A DNA stretch of 64,000 bases. Source: Candidatus Limnocylindrales bacterium (GTDB taxonomy: Bacteria; Moduliflexota; Moduliflexia; Moduliflexales; JAUQPW01). Below are positions 29,049 through 37,601 of the stretch, piece by piece. The stretch spans positions 1-64,000 of the forward strand of contig DATMBG010000008.1 of NCBI GenBank assembly GCA_035559535.1, read 5' to 3'. The notes below the pieces were generated by a model. That model saw only the letters and a program-made list of their open reading frames with translations, did no database searches and was not told the DNA's origin. Position 1 is the stretch's first letter; every line of letters begins with the position of its first letter. Position numbers and translations under genes: made by a program.

Positions 29049-30735
29049 TCCTATAGCTATACTCCCAGGTCTGAATAACCTCAAGGGCCTCTTCGGCACT
29101 TTGAACGTTTTCCAGACTTCGACGCAATTCGCGGTGCTGAAAAATTTTAGCCGCCGTGGCGAGAAGTTGAAGATGGATGCTGCTTTCCTTGTTGGGAGAT
29201 AACAGTAAGAAAACGATCTTAATTTTATTCGGAGTGGGTGTATGTAGGATACCCTGGTGAGTCAATCCCAGGGCTACAACCGGTTTAATAAGCCCCTCTA
29301 CCCGAGCATGGGGGAGAGCAATCTCTTCATTAAGGAAGGTAGAGCCCCGGGCCTCCCGTTGTCGTAAAAGTTCCAGTACAGATTCTTCCTCCAGTCCGGT
29401 TTCCTCGTGCCCAATCGCCTTAACAAGCCCCCGAAGAACCTGCTCTTTAAAGACAGGCTCCTTCCATAGAAGAATCCGATTGCTGGAGAGAAGGTGAGTC
29501 AGAGTACCTGAGCTGGGTTGAGCGGAAGAGGGGGTAGAAGCAATGGGATATTTTGCTTCTATATTTTCCAAATCCTCAAGGGATGGGGCTGTATCTGAGG
29601 TGTCCTCCTCTAGCTGAGTGTCCACAACGATGATGGTAAGTCCCTGAGCTTGGGAGATGAGTCGCTCTACGAGATTCCTTTGACCCAACAAACGTCTCCA
29701 CCAGGGTAGCTCTCCAGAACGCCCAACTACAACACGACCCACTCTGTATTCGTGGGCAAAACGAAGAAGCGTATCTACCACATCTTGACCTTTGAAGGTA
29801 AAAACAGTGGCACCGAGTTGATTAGCTAAACTCAATGTGCTGGAAAGGAGACGTTGGGTTTTAGTATCGAGGAGGGTTGGATCTTCTGAAGGGGTTTGGA
29901 CATAAACAGCGTACCAGTTACGATTTAACCGTCCGGCCAGACGTGAAGCATATCTAAGCAATGCGGCACTGTTGGGGCCTCGTGAACTTAAGCCTACCAT
30001 AATTTGGTCAGGTAAGGCCGTACGTTCCTCATCCATGATTTCTATGCGCTTACGTTCGATTTGCGATGCGATTTCACGTAATGTGAGCTCTCGAAGTTGT
30101 TCAAGATTAGATGTTTGAAAGAAGTTGTTCAGTGCCATGGTAATCCGTTCCTGAGGATAAATTTTGCCTTCTTTCAAACGTTTCTGAAGATCTTCCGCCG
30201 AAAGATCCACGTTTACCACCTGATCCGCTTCAGCCAGGATGGAATCCGGGAGGCGTTCCTTAACCTTCACTCCAATCAAGTTTTCAATGGTATTATAAAG
30301 ACTTTCCAGGTGTTGGATATTGAGGGTAGTAATAACGTGGATCCCTGCAGCCAAGATATCCTGCACATCCTGATACCGTTTCAGATTACGACTCCCCGGT
30401 AAATTGGTGTGGGCAAGTTCATCCACCAATACCACCTGAGGTTTGCGCGCAAGGATGGCTTCTACGTCCATCTCTTCCAGGGTAATACCCCGATACTGGA
30501 CACAACGACGGGGAATAACTTCTAACCCCTCGATGAGCCGGGCCGTTTCTGCACGACCGTGGGTCTCGACAATGCCTATGACTATATCAATCCCCTCTGC
30601 TTTCAGTCTGTGACCTTCCCGAAGCATCTGATAGGTTTTACCTACACCTGCAGCATAGCCTAGATAAACTTTAAGTCGCCCCCTCTCGGCCCGACGGATC
30701 AATTGTAAAAAGCTCTCAGATCGGTGATTACTCAT
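29035..30735 (-). CDS. kdpD: KdpD sensor domain-Usp-PTS EIIA fusion, lacking the histidine kinase
   Basis: This 566-aa cytoplasmic protein starts like KdpD. The KdpD domain (about 19-229) has a Walker A motif GYAAGVGKT (26-34) and a Walker B-like VVLVDELAHTN. A universal-stress-protein domain follows (about 243-375). Where KdpD normally has four membrane segments, a GAF domain and the kinase core, this protein has a linker and a PTS EIIA type 2 domain (about 410-560). His476 in EEIALPHAR matches the phosphorylatable residue. No transmembrane helix, H-box or ATPase motifs are present. KdpD normally phosphorylates KdpE, and EIIA-Ntr (PtsN) is known in E. coli to bind KdpD and tune kdp; the fusion puts both in one chain. 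It is the last gene after kdpFABC and no kdpE is found. It could be a kinase-independent regulator of Kdp. Confidence 0.88.
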   Translation of the reverse strand: MSNHRSESFLQLIRRAERGRLKVYLGYAAGVGKTYQMLREGHRLKAEGIDIVIGIVETHGRAETARLIEGLEVIPRRCVQYRGITLEEMDVEAILARKPQVVLVDELAHTNLPGSRNLKRYQDVQDILAAGIHVITTLNIQHLESLYNTIENLIGVKVKERLPDSILAEADQVVNVDLSAEDLQKRLKEGKIYPQERITMALNNFFQTSNLEQLRELTLREIASQIERKRIEIMDEERTALPDQIMVGLSSRGPNSAALLRYASRLAGRLNRNWYAVYVQTPSEDPTLLDTKTQRLLSSTLSLANQLGATVFTFKGQDVVDTLLRFAHEYRVGRVVVGRSGELPWWRRLLGQRNLVERLISQAQGLTIIVVDTQLEEDTSDTAPSLEDLENIEAKYPIASTPSSAQPSSGTLTHLLSSNRILLWKEPVFKEQVLRGLVKAIGHEETGLEEESVLELLRQREARGSTFLNEEIALPHARVEGLIKPVVALGLTHQGILHTPTPNKIKIVFLLLSPNKESSIHLQLLATAAKIFQHRELRRSLENVQSAEEALEVIQTWEYSYRISTL

Positions 30736-30743
30736 GTATTAAC

Positions 30744-30809
30744 TAGAGACTTGAGGCTAAAGACCTGGAGTTTAATTCCTCGTCTTGGGTCTCCACGCTC
30801 CAGTCTCTA
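30744..30809. repeat. Imperfect inverted repeat between kdpC and kdpD
   Basis: TAGAGACTTGAG (30744-30755) pairs at 11 of 12 positions with CTCCAGTCTCTA (30798-30809). Inner segments around AGACC/GGGTCT add to the stem. It fills most of the 81-bp gap and may act as a processing, attenuation or stability hairpin. Confidence 0.55.
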
Positions 30810-30816
30810 AAATTGT

Positions 30817-31407
30817 CTACTTCGGCATAGGATAAAACTCATCCAAAGCCAAATTCAATTCGAGCACATTAACCCGCGGTTCTCCTAAAATTCCAAATTG
30901 TCGCCCCTGGGTATACTTGTATACGAGTTGTCTTACTTTCTCTTCCCGTATCCCACGTGCACGAGCAATTCGAGGAATCTGAAATTCAGCTCCCGCCGGG
31001 GTAATGTGCGGATCCAGACCTGATGCAGACGAGGTGATCAAATCAACCGGAATAGGCCTGTCTGGATTCTCTGAGCGTAATAGCTCGGCGGTTGATTTGA
31101 CCCTTTCAGCAAGCCTTTTGCTTGTTGGTCCTAAATTGCTACCACCTGAAGCAGTTCCCTCATAACCGATACCTGCCGCCGAAGGTCGTGGGTGAAAGTA
31201 ACCCGGTCCCTGGAACGGTTGACCGATCAATCGCGATCCTATTACCTTACCATTTTTTTCAATAAGGCTGCCCTGTGCTTTTTCCTTAAAAAATACCTGT
31301 GCCAGTCCGGTTACAACACATGGATATATAATTCCTAAAAGGAGCGTAAGTACCAGAGTCATTGCAAGAGCTGGATAAATATGTTCGAATAAATTCATTT
31401 TTTCCAT
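30817..31407 (-). CDS. kdpC: Potassium-transporting ATPase subunit C
   Basis: KdpC is the small single-span subunit that stabilises nucleotide binding in the KdpFABC P-type K+ pump. The protein shows one N-terminal membrane helix (ALAMTLVLTLLLGIIYP) and the family blocks GSRLIGQPF, GYFHPRPSA, ASGGSNLGP, ITSSASGLDPHI and NVLELNLALD. An ATG at 31407 is used (196 aa). The frame is open to 31452 without homology, and an ATG at 31398 is also possible. It lies 47 bp after kdpB and before the kdpD-like gene. Confidence 0.95.
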   Translation of the reverse strand: MEKMNLFEHIYPALAMTLVLTLLLGIIYPCVVTGLAQVFFKEKAQGSLIEKNGKVIGSRLIGQPFQGPGYFHPRPSAAGIGYEGTASGGSNLGPTSKRLAERVKSTAELLRSENPDRPIPVDLITSSASGLDPHITPAGAEFQIPRIARARGIREEKVRQLVYKYTQGRQFGILGEPRVNVLELNLALDEFYPMPK

Positions 31408-31454
31408 GGTTTTTGTATATGATCGGTTGTTTTGGTCCTTGATTACTAACAACT

Positions 31455-33581
31455 TTAAGCTAAACCCAGTGCAGTAATAATGATATCGATGAGCTTGATT
31501 CCTACGAAGGGAATGATAATGCCTCCAAATCCATAAATTAGAATATTGCGTCGGAGTAGGGCGGTTGTACCTATAGGGCGATACTTAATACCGTGTAATG
31601 CAAGCGGAATGAGTGCAACGATAATCAGTGCATTAAATATTACTGCCGATAGAATGGCGGACTCTGGGGTCGCGAGTTGCATGATATTGAGTGCGGAAAG
31701 CGGACCTGCTTTCTCGCCTGCTCTGGCATATAGCGTTGAGAACATGGCCGGAATAATCGCAAAGTATTTAGCCACATCGTTGGCGATGGAGAAGGTTGTG
31801 AGCGCACCGCGGGTTATGAGAAGTTGCTTGCCGATCTCGACGATTTCAATGAGCTTGGTTGGATTAGAATCAAGGTCTACCATATTACCTGCTTCTCTGG
31901 CTGCCATTGTGCCGGTATTCATGGCCACACCAACATCTGCCTGGGCCAAAGCGGGTGCATCGTTAGTCCCGTCTCCAATCATGGCGACCAGTTTACCCTG
32001 AGCTTGCTCCCGACGAATAAGATCCATTTTGTCCTCCGGCCTGGCTTCGGCCAGGAAATCATCAACTCCTACCTCACGTGCAATGGACGCTGCCGTTAGC
32101 CTGTTATCTCCTGTGATCATAACCGTTTTGATACCCATCCTTCTTAAATGCTCGATACGTTCTTTTATACCACCTTTTACAAGGTCCTTCAGATAGATAA
32201 CACCAAGTATCCGATGGGTATCAGCAACCACCAGAGGTGTTCCTCCTGCCCTTGAGATACGCTCGATCAGGTTTTTAAGTTCAGGATGTACGATGCCACC
32301 TCTGGATTGTAGGAAGGCTATAATAGCATCGGGCGCGCCTTTGCGAATTTGACGCCCATCCTTTAAATCAATACCGGACATTCGGGTCTGTGCAGAGAAA
32401 GGGATGAAATGTGCTTCACCGGGTGCCAGCTTCCGGGCTCGCAGATTATACCTGGTTTTTGCAAGCACAACGATGGAGCGTCCTTCAGGTGTTTCATCTG
32501 AGAGGCTGGCCAGTTGTGCGGCGTCCGCCAGTTCCTTTTCTGTAACTCCGGGTAGTGGAATGAATTCAGTTGCCTGCCGATTACCCAGGGTGATAGTACC
32601 TGTCTTGTCTAGCAAGAGCGTACTTACATCACCTGCTGCTTCCACCGCACGCCCAGACATGGCCAATACGTTTTTCTGAATCAATCGATCCATACCTGCA
32701 ATACCGATGGCCGGCAGCAGTCCGCCGATCGTCGTGGGAATTAAGCAGACCAGTAAGGCAACTAATACCATAATTGAAGGGGGTTCGGCGGAAGCAAAAC
32801 CATTGGCAGCCTTTACTACATGGATGCTGTAAAGGGCATAGGGAAGTAAGGTCATGACAGCAAGGAGAAAGATAATCGTGAGTCCGGCCAGTAAGATATT
32901 CAATGCGATCTCATTGGGTGTTTTCTGACGCTCTGCCCCTTCAACCAATGCAATCATACGATCCAGGAAAGTCTCTCCGGGGTTCGCCGTGATACGTACT
33001 TTAATCCAATCAGATAGCACCCGAGTCCCCCCGGTAACCGCCGAGCGATCCCCCCCTGACTCGCGTATGACCGGTGCACTTTCACCAGTAATGGCCGATT
33101 CATCCACAGATGCAACCCCTTCGATGACTTCCCCATCGGCCGGTATAAGTTCTCCAGCCCTTACCAATACCACATTACCCTTACGCAATTTAGATGCAGG
33201 AACCTGTTCGGTTTGGATGCCTTGTATTCCCTGATCCACATCTTGTACGATAAGGTTGGCAATGGTCTCCGCCTTCGCCTTGCGAAGTGTATCAGCCTGG
33301 GCTTTACCACGCCCTTCAGCCATGGCTTCTGCAAAGTTAGCAAAAAGTACCGTGAACCAAAGCCATACGGTCACCTGTACGGTGAAACGCAAGTGACCGG
33401 TATCGCCTATAATAATGTCGCGAAGGATCAGCAGCGTCGTAAGTACACTACCAACCTCGACGACAAACATCACAGGGTTATGGGCAACCTGTCGCGGATC
33501 TAACTTTATAAATGAATCTTTAATAGCCCGTTTGACTATCGGTAGGTCAAATAGAGGTCTTTTTTGTACTTTTTCTGCCAT
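31455..33581 (-). CDS. kdpB: Potassium-transporting ATPase ATP-binding subunit B
   Basis: KdpB is the P-type ATPase catalytic subunit of KdpFABC (708 aa, normal family length). The phosphorylation motif DKTGTIT, the actuator loop TGES, the hinge [16 protein letters not shown] and several membrane helices are all present. The start is set at [11 protein letters not shown]. The reading frame extends five codons further to 33596, where no ribosome-binding site is visible. It sits between kdpA and kdpC in the standard order. Confidence 0.96.
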   Translation of the reverse strand: MAEKVQKRPLFDLPIVKRAIKDSFIKLDPRQVAHNPVMFVVEVGSVLTTLLILRDIIIGDTGHLRFTVQVTVWLWFTVLFANFAEAMAEGRGKAQADTLRKAKAETIANLIVQDVDQGIQGIQTEQVPASKLRKGNVVLVRAGELIPADGEVIEGVASVDESAITGESAPVIRESGGDRSAVTGGTRVLSDWIKVRITANPGETFLDRMIALVEGAERQKTPNEIALNILLAGLTIIFLLAVMTLLPYALYSIHVVKAANGFASAEPPSIMVLVALLVCLIPTTIGGLLPAIGIAGMDRLIQKNVLAMSGRAVEAAGDVSTLLLDKTGTITLGNRQATEFIPLPGVTEKELADAAQLASLSDETPEGRSIVVLAKTRYNLRARKLAPGEAHFIPFSAQTRMSGIDLKDGRQIRKGAPDAIIAFLQSRGGIVHPELKNLIERISRAGGTPLVVADTHRILGVIYLKDLVKGGIKERIEHLRRMGIKTVMITGDNRLTAASIAREVGVDDFLAEARPEDKMDLIRREQAQGKLVAMIGDGTNDAPALAQADVGVAMNTGTMAAREAGNMVDLDSNPTKLIEIVEIGKQLLITRGALTTFSIANDVAKYFAIIPAMFSTLYARAGEKAGPLSALNIMQLATPESAILSAVIFNALIIVALIPLALHGIKYRPIGTTALLRRNILIYGFGGIIIPFVGIKLIDIIITALGLA

Positions 33582-33590
33582 AACTAAAAA

Positions 33591-33642
33591 AGTCATCAGT
33601 GCTGAGTGATAAACTTTTTATTTTCACTCCGCATTCATGACT
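33591..33642. repeat. Inverted repeat in the kdpA-kdpB gap
   Basis: AGTCAT (33591-33596) and GAGTG (33604-33608) pair in register with CACTC (33625-33629) and ATGACT (33637-33642). The stem covers the kdpA stop codon and most of the 59-bp intercistronic space. Confidence 0.5.
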
Positions 33643-35419
33643 AAAATAAAGTTCCCGCTTTCATCAGGAAATGTTCCACAAGGGGTCCGAGGGCCAGCAT
33701 CGGAAGGAATGTTAAGGCACCGACAATCAAAATGACCCCCATAACCAGTCCAATGAACAGAGGCGTGTCAACAGGAAACGTGCCTGCTGAAGGAGGTATG
33801 ATTTTCTTACTTGCCAGGTTGCCTGCTATGGCCATCATGGGGATGATCATAAAAAATCGCCCAATGAACATAGCCAGTCCCAGTGTCGTGTTATACCAGA
33901 GTGTGTTGGCTGAAAGTCCGGCGAAGGCTGATCCGTTATTGCCTGTTGCTGATGTGAAAGCGTAAACGATCTCTGAGAGACCGTGTGGTCCGGTATTACC
34001 GACCCTTGAAGTCCCATAATCCACGACGCTGGACCAAGCCGAGAAAATCATTATGGACAAGGCAGAGCTAAGAACATAAAGCATGGCCATCTTTACCTCT
34101 TTAGCCTCAATTTTCTTACCCAGGTACTCTGGGGTACGCCCTACCATCAACCCGGCGATGAAAACCGTCAATACCATCATCACCAATATCCCATATAGTC
34201 CTGAACCTACGCCTCCAAAGATAACTTCACCTAACATCATATTCAACAGCAGTATCATTCCGCCTAAAGGAGTATAAGAGTCGTGCATGGAGTTGACTGC
34301 ACCGCATGAAGCATCAGTTGTTATCGTAGCAAAGAGTGTGGAGTTCAGGATGCCAAAACGAACTTCCTTTCCTTCCATATTCCCCCCTGCCTGTAGATCT
34401 GTAACGGCCTGTGTCACCCCGTAGGAACTAAGGGTTGGGTTACCCTGAGCTTCAAAGTAGTAGGTAACAAAGAAGCCTGACAGGAAAAGGATGACCATTA
34501 TTACAAAAACAGCCCAACCGTGTTTTTGATGACTGGTCATCTGACCAAGGGTATAGGTGAGACCAGAGCTGATAGCGAAAATGGCAAGCATCTCTATGAA
34601 ATTCGATAAGGGGGTTGGGTTCTCAAAGGGATGAGCCGAGTTGGCGTTGAAAAAGCCACCGCCATTCGTACCAAACTGCTTGATGATTTCTTGAGAGGCA
34701 ACCGGCCCCTGGGCAATGATCTGTTCGGTTATTGTTTCGACTGTTTTTGTACCATCATCACCGACCTTCTCAATCTGTTGCGGCTCAACAAGTGTAACCT
34801 TTGTGTAAGGACTAAAATTTTGAACTACACCCTGGGAGACCAGCGCAAGCGCGCCTATGAGGCAGAACGGAAGCAGCACATAGAGCGTACAACGGGTAAG
34901 ATCCACCCAGAAATTGCCGATTGTATTAGTTTGACATCGGGCGATCCCACGAATGAAGGCAATGGCTAAGGCAATTCCTGTGGCTGCAGATACGAAGTTA
35001 TGGAAGGTAAGCCCGACCATCTGCACCAAATAACTCATGGTAGACTCACCCGAATAGGCTTGCCAATTCGTGTTGGTTGTGAAACTGACAGCCGTATTAA
35101 AAGCCAGATCCGGAGCCACACCGATAAATTCCTGTGGATTAAGGGGTAGATAGTATTGAAGTCTCTGAAGACCGTAAAGAACCAGGAGTCCAACCCAACT
35201 GAAAAGTAGCATGGCTGCTGTGTAAGCAGTCCAGTGCTGCTCTTGTCGCTCATCCACCCCGCAGATCCTATATATTAGTTTCTCGAGTGGACTGAAGAAT
35301 TTATCCATGAATGTTCGCTCACCCGAGAAAACTTTAGCCATGTACACGCCAAGTGGTTTGGTTATGGCCAGTAAAACTAAGATATAAATCGTAAGCTGCA
35401 AAAATCCATTAAGCGTCAT
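33641..35419 (-). CDS. kdpA: Potassium-transporting ATPase potassium-binding subunit A
   Basis: KdpA is the channel-like membrane subunit that forms the K+ selectivity filter in KdpFABC. The 592-aa product has about ten membrane helices and the characteristic filter-region motifs TTNTNWQAY, GTNGGGFFNANSAHPFENP and TSATGNNGSAFAG. Length is close to other KdpA proteins. The ATG at 35419 gives the standard N-terminus (MTLNGFLQLTIYILVLL), although no clear ribosome-binding site precedes it. The gene follows kdpF after 177 bp. Confidence 0.96.
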   Translation of the reverse strand: MTLNGFLQLTIYILVLLAITKPLGVYMAKVFSGERTFMDKFFSPLEKLIYRICGVDERQEQHWTAYTAAMLLFSWVGLLVLYGLQRLQYYLPLNPQEFIGVAPDLAFNTAVSFTTNTNWQAYSGESTMSYLVQMVGLTFHNFVSAATGIALAIAFIRGIARCQTNTIGNFWVDLTRCTLYVLLPFCLIGALALVSQGVVQNFSPYTKVTLVEPQQIEKVGDDGTKTVETITEQIIAQGPVASQEIIKQFGTNGGGFFNANSAHPFENPTPLSNFIEMLAIFAISSGLTYTLGQMTSHQKHGWAVFVIMVILFLSGFFVTYYFEAQGNPTLSSYGVTQAVTDLQAGGNMEGKEVRFGILNSTLFATITTDASCGAVNSMHDSYTPLGGMILLLNMMLGEVIFGGVGSGLYGILVMMVLTVFIAGLMVGRTPEYLGKKIEAKEVKMAMLYVLSSALSIMIFSAWSSVVDYGTSRVGNTGPHGLSEIVYAFTSATGNNGSAFAGLSANTLWYNTTLGLAMFIGRFFMIIPMMAIAGNLASKKIIPPSAGTFPVDTPLFIGLVMGVILIVGALTFLPMLALGPLVEHFLMKAGTLF

Positions 35420-35433
35420 AAGGTAGAAGAGAG

Positions 35434-35484
35434 AAGAGGTTGGAACCTAAAAGCTAGAAAACCCTATTTTAGCTCCAACTTCTT
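35434..35484. repeat. Inverted repeat in the kdpF-kdpA gap
   Basis: AAGAGGTTGGA (35434-35444) pairs at 10 of 11 positions with TCCAACTTCTT (35474-35484), and CTAAAA/TTTTAG pair inside it. It could modulate kdpA translation or mRNA stability. Confidence 0.5.
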
Positions 35485-35596
35485 GATTTCTCAACTCCAT
35501 TAGCTTGAAAAGATTGTCTGATGAAGTAGAGGTACTCCTTGTGATCGTCCTTAAACAGGACAGTTACAGAGGATTACTCCTACCGTGTAGGAGTCG

Positions 35597-35686
35597 TTAG
35601 AATTTTTCTGGCTTGAGCAGAGCAAATATCAGATACACCCATAAGCCCAGAGCTATAATGCCGCTTATGATATATTCCCAGTTCAT
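35597..35686 (-). CDS. kdpF: Potassium-transporting ATPase small subunit F
   Basis: This 29-aa single-span membrane peptide begins MNWEYIISGIIALGLWVYL and ends FALLKPEKF. The N-terminal short polar segment, one hydrophobic helix and the C-terminal LLKPEKF are diagnostic of KdpF, which stabilises the KdpABC complex. It sits directly upstream of kdpA, the normal place for this gene, and is easily missed by gene callers because of its size. No strong ribosome-binding site is visible. Confidence 0.93.
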   Translation of the reverse strand: MNWEYIISGIIALGLWVYLIFALLKPEKF

Positions 35687-35788
35687 CTGAAACTTGGTTC
35701 AAAGATCCTGGATATCCATTATCCAAAGAACTCGTCACCCCCCTAAACATGAGAATAAAAGTCGATTTACCCATTTAATTAGGAACCA

Positions 35789-37507
35789 TTATCCATAAAT
35801 AATCAGCTTGATTTCTTCGGGAAGTTGCCGGGCCACCTGATCGATGACATCTCCTTTGAGGGCTTTAATCAGTTTACTTCGGACTGAGCCTCCCAGGATG
35901 AGATAATCAACTCCAAGGGTTGCTGCCTGATCTAAGATTACCTCTGCCGGGGCATTGCTTACGGCGTATAGAGGAACAATTTTAACTCCCTGGCTTAAGG
36001 CCTGGGTCGTTGCAAAAATATGCTGAGCTTCTTTATCTATACCGGATGGGGTCTCAGTGCTTAGTACAGGAACGGCAATTTCCTTCACAAAGAGCACGTA
36101 GAGGATTGCCTGACGAAATCGAGCTTCTTCGATAGCGAACCGTAAGGTATCTGTAACGCCGCGAACTGCCACGAGGATGGAAGTTGCCGGTTTCCTTGAA
36201 ATAACCCCAGGGACTATTGCAGGTGTTACGATAGCTTCTTTTCTTCTTTTCTCGTAGGTTTTGGCACCCGCTCTTAAACCCAACCCCACACCCAGGATAC
36301 TGACCGCAAAGGTGAGGGCATTGCGTTTTTCATAGGCAATGGTGGTCTCGATGAGGATCATCAGGACAAAGGTTATGAACATGACGGTTCGTTCTAACTT
36401 GGAGAGATTCAGCCTGAGATTGGTGGAACAGGCTCCGAGGTTAATGGTAATGGCTCCAACGACTCCAATGGCATAGAGAGCGGCGAGGCGGGTCAAATCG
36501 TGTTCGATTAAAAGAACGAGAATTGGTAGGCCGGTAGCAACAAGGAGGGGCGCCCAGGGTACACCATATCGGTTAAGTTGCCTAAAGATCTGGGGCATTT
36601 CTCCATCGGTGGACATCATATAAAAAATGGCGATCAGGTCTACAATAGCAGTATTACATGCCGAAAGTAGAAGGAGTGCGAATACCATACTAACGACTCC
36701 GGCAAAATGTTCTCCCACATAATACTCGCCCAGATAGCGAAGCATATCTTCTGTATGGTCGGATAGATTGGGGACTGCATGCATAGCCAGTCCTAGGGCA
36801 GTGGTAAAGAGGGTAACTTCCAGTAACACGGGCAAGATGGCCCTACGGGCAGTTTTGTAAACACAAGGATTATCTTCAGTACTTCCAGGATCCAGCTTCA
36901 TCACACCGGTCATGTTAGCAATGGCTTCCACTCCAGAGAGGGCCAGCACAATTCCTACAAAATTAAACCAATTTCCCAATATACCCCCTTGAGGAGGCTC
37001 CAGATGAACAAATCTCAAATGAGGAAAAGCGAACCCTACCAGGATAGCGACCGTAAGGACTGTTGGAACTGCCAAGAATATCGCAACTCCTCCGCTATGT
37101 CTGGGTCCGAAGATATTTAAAAGACCCAGCAGAAGAAGGGATCCAATGGCCCACCAGGCTGGATGTTCTAATTCAAGGTAGTGAAATGCGTCGAGACTGC
37201 TCAAAGAAGCCGTTACCACGTAATCGGCCGTAAGGAGGAGGGCTCCAATAACGGCCAGGGTACGGGAACGATGCCGTACGGAAGAATAAACACCTCCTCC
37301 GTCTGGATAGTATTTACAAATCCAGATGTAGTTGATTCCAACGATGGCGGTTAAGGTAGCCATAGCCAGAATCAGGTAAAAAGAAGAGTATCCGGCTAAG
37401 GCAAAGGCAATTCCTGTTACATAAGCTTTACTGGTTCCCCAGTCTCCGTAGAGCATGGCTGCCGCTCGGGCTGAGGTTACATTACGCGGACGTTTAAGAA
37501 AAACCAT
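35789..37507 (-). CDS. APC-superfamily permease with C-terminal Usp domain, KimA-like
   Basis: The 572-aa protein has about twelve membrane helices in its first 400 residues, followed by a cytoplasmic universal-stress-protein-like domain (about 425-570). Motifs YYPDGGGVYS, SGVEAIANMTG and LYAIGVVGAI correspond to positions in KimA-type K+ transporters of the APC/KUP group. Other APC-Usp permeases, such as amino acid transporters, share part of this pattern. KimA is a proton-coupled high-affinity K+ importer controlled by c-di-AMP in Bacillus. Position between a regulator/micropeptide pair and kdpF supports potassium as substrate, but this is inference from context. The ATG at 37507 is 10 nt after the micropeptide stop. 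Confidence 0.72.
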   Translation of the reverse strand: MVFLKRPRNVTSARAAAMLYGDWGTSKAYVTGIAFALAGYSSFYLILAMATLTAIVGINYIWICKYYPDGGGVYSSVRHRSRTLAVIGALLLTADYVVTASLSSLDAFHYLELEHPAWWAIGSLLLLGLLNIFGPRHSGGVAIFLAVPTVLTVAILVGFAFPHLRFVHLEPPQGGILGNWFNFVGIVLALSGVEAIANMTGVMKLDPGSTEDNPCVYKTARRAILPVLLEVTLFTTALGLAMHAVPNLSDHTEDMLRYLGEYYVGEHFAGVVSMVFALLLLSACNTAIVDLIAIFYMMSTDGEMPQIFRQLNRYGVPWAPLLVATGLPILVLLIEHDLTRLAALYAIGVVGAITINLGACSTNLRLNLSKLERTVMFITFVLMILIETTIAYEKRNALTFAVSILGVGLGLRAGAKTYEKRRKEAIVTPAIVPGVISRKPATSILVAVRGVTDTLRFAIEEARFRQAILYVLFVKEIAVPVLSTETPSGIDKEAQHIFATTQALSQGVKIVPLYAVSNAPAEVILDQAATLGVDYLILGGSVRSKLIKALKGDVIDQVARQLPEEIKLIIYG

Positions 37508-37517
37508 ATTGTTTTAA

Positions 37518-37601
37518 CTAAAGTCGCTCGCAGAGGTGGATATATCCCAGCGACAAAACAAGAAAGGTAAAAATTAAAGTTATAAAAATGAAGTCAAGCA
37601 T
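37518..37601 (-). CDS. 27-aa single-span membrane micropeptide in the potassium locus
   Basis: This short gene begins MLDFIFITLIF, continues as one hydrophobic helix and ends GYIHLCERL. Its ATG overlaps the stop of the upstream receiver-TPR gene (TAATG), and a strong Shine-Dalgarno sequence GGAGG lies 4-5 nt upstream, which argues that it is translated. Its stop lies 10 nt before the KimA-like permease. It is not KdpF, which is present separately at 35597. From memory, similar tiny peptides ending in C-[ED]-[RK]-L occur near kdp genes in other bacteria, but I cannot verify this here. A small regulatory or accessory subunit of a K+ transporter is the likeliest role. Confidence 0.75.
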   Translation of the reverse strand: MLDFIFITLIFTFLVLSLGYIHLCERL

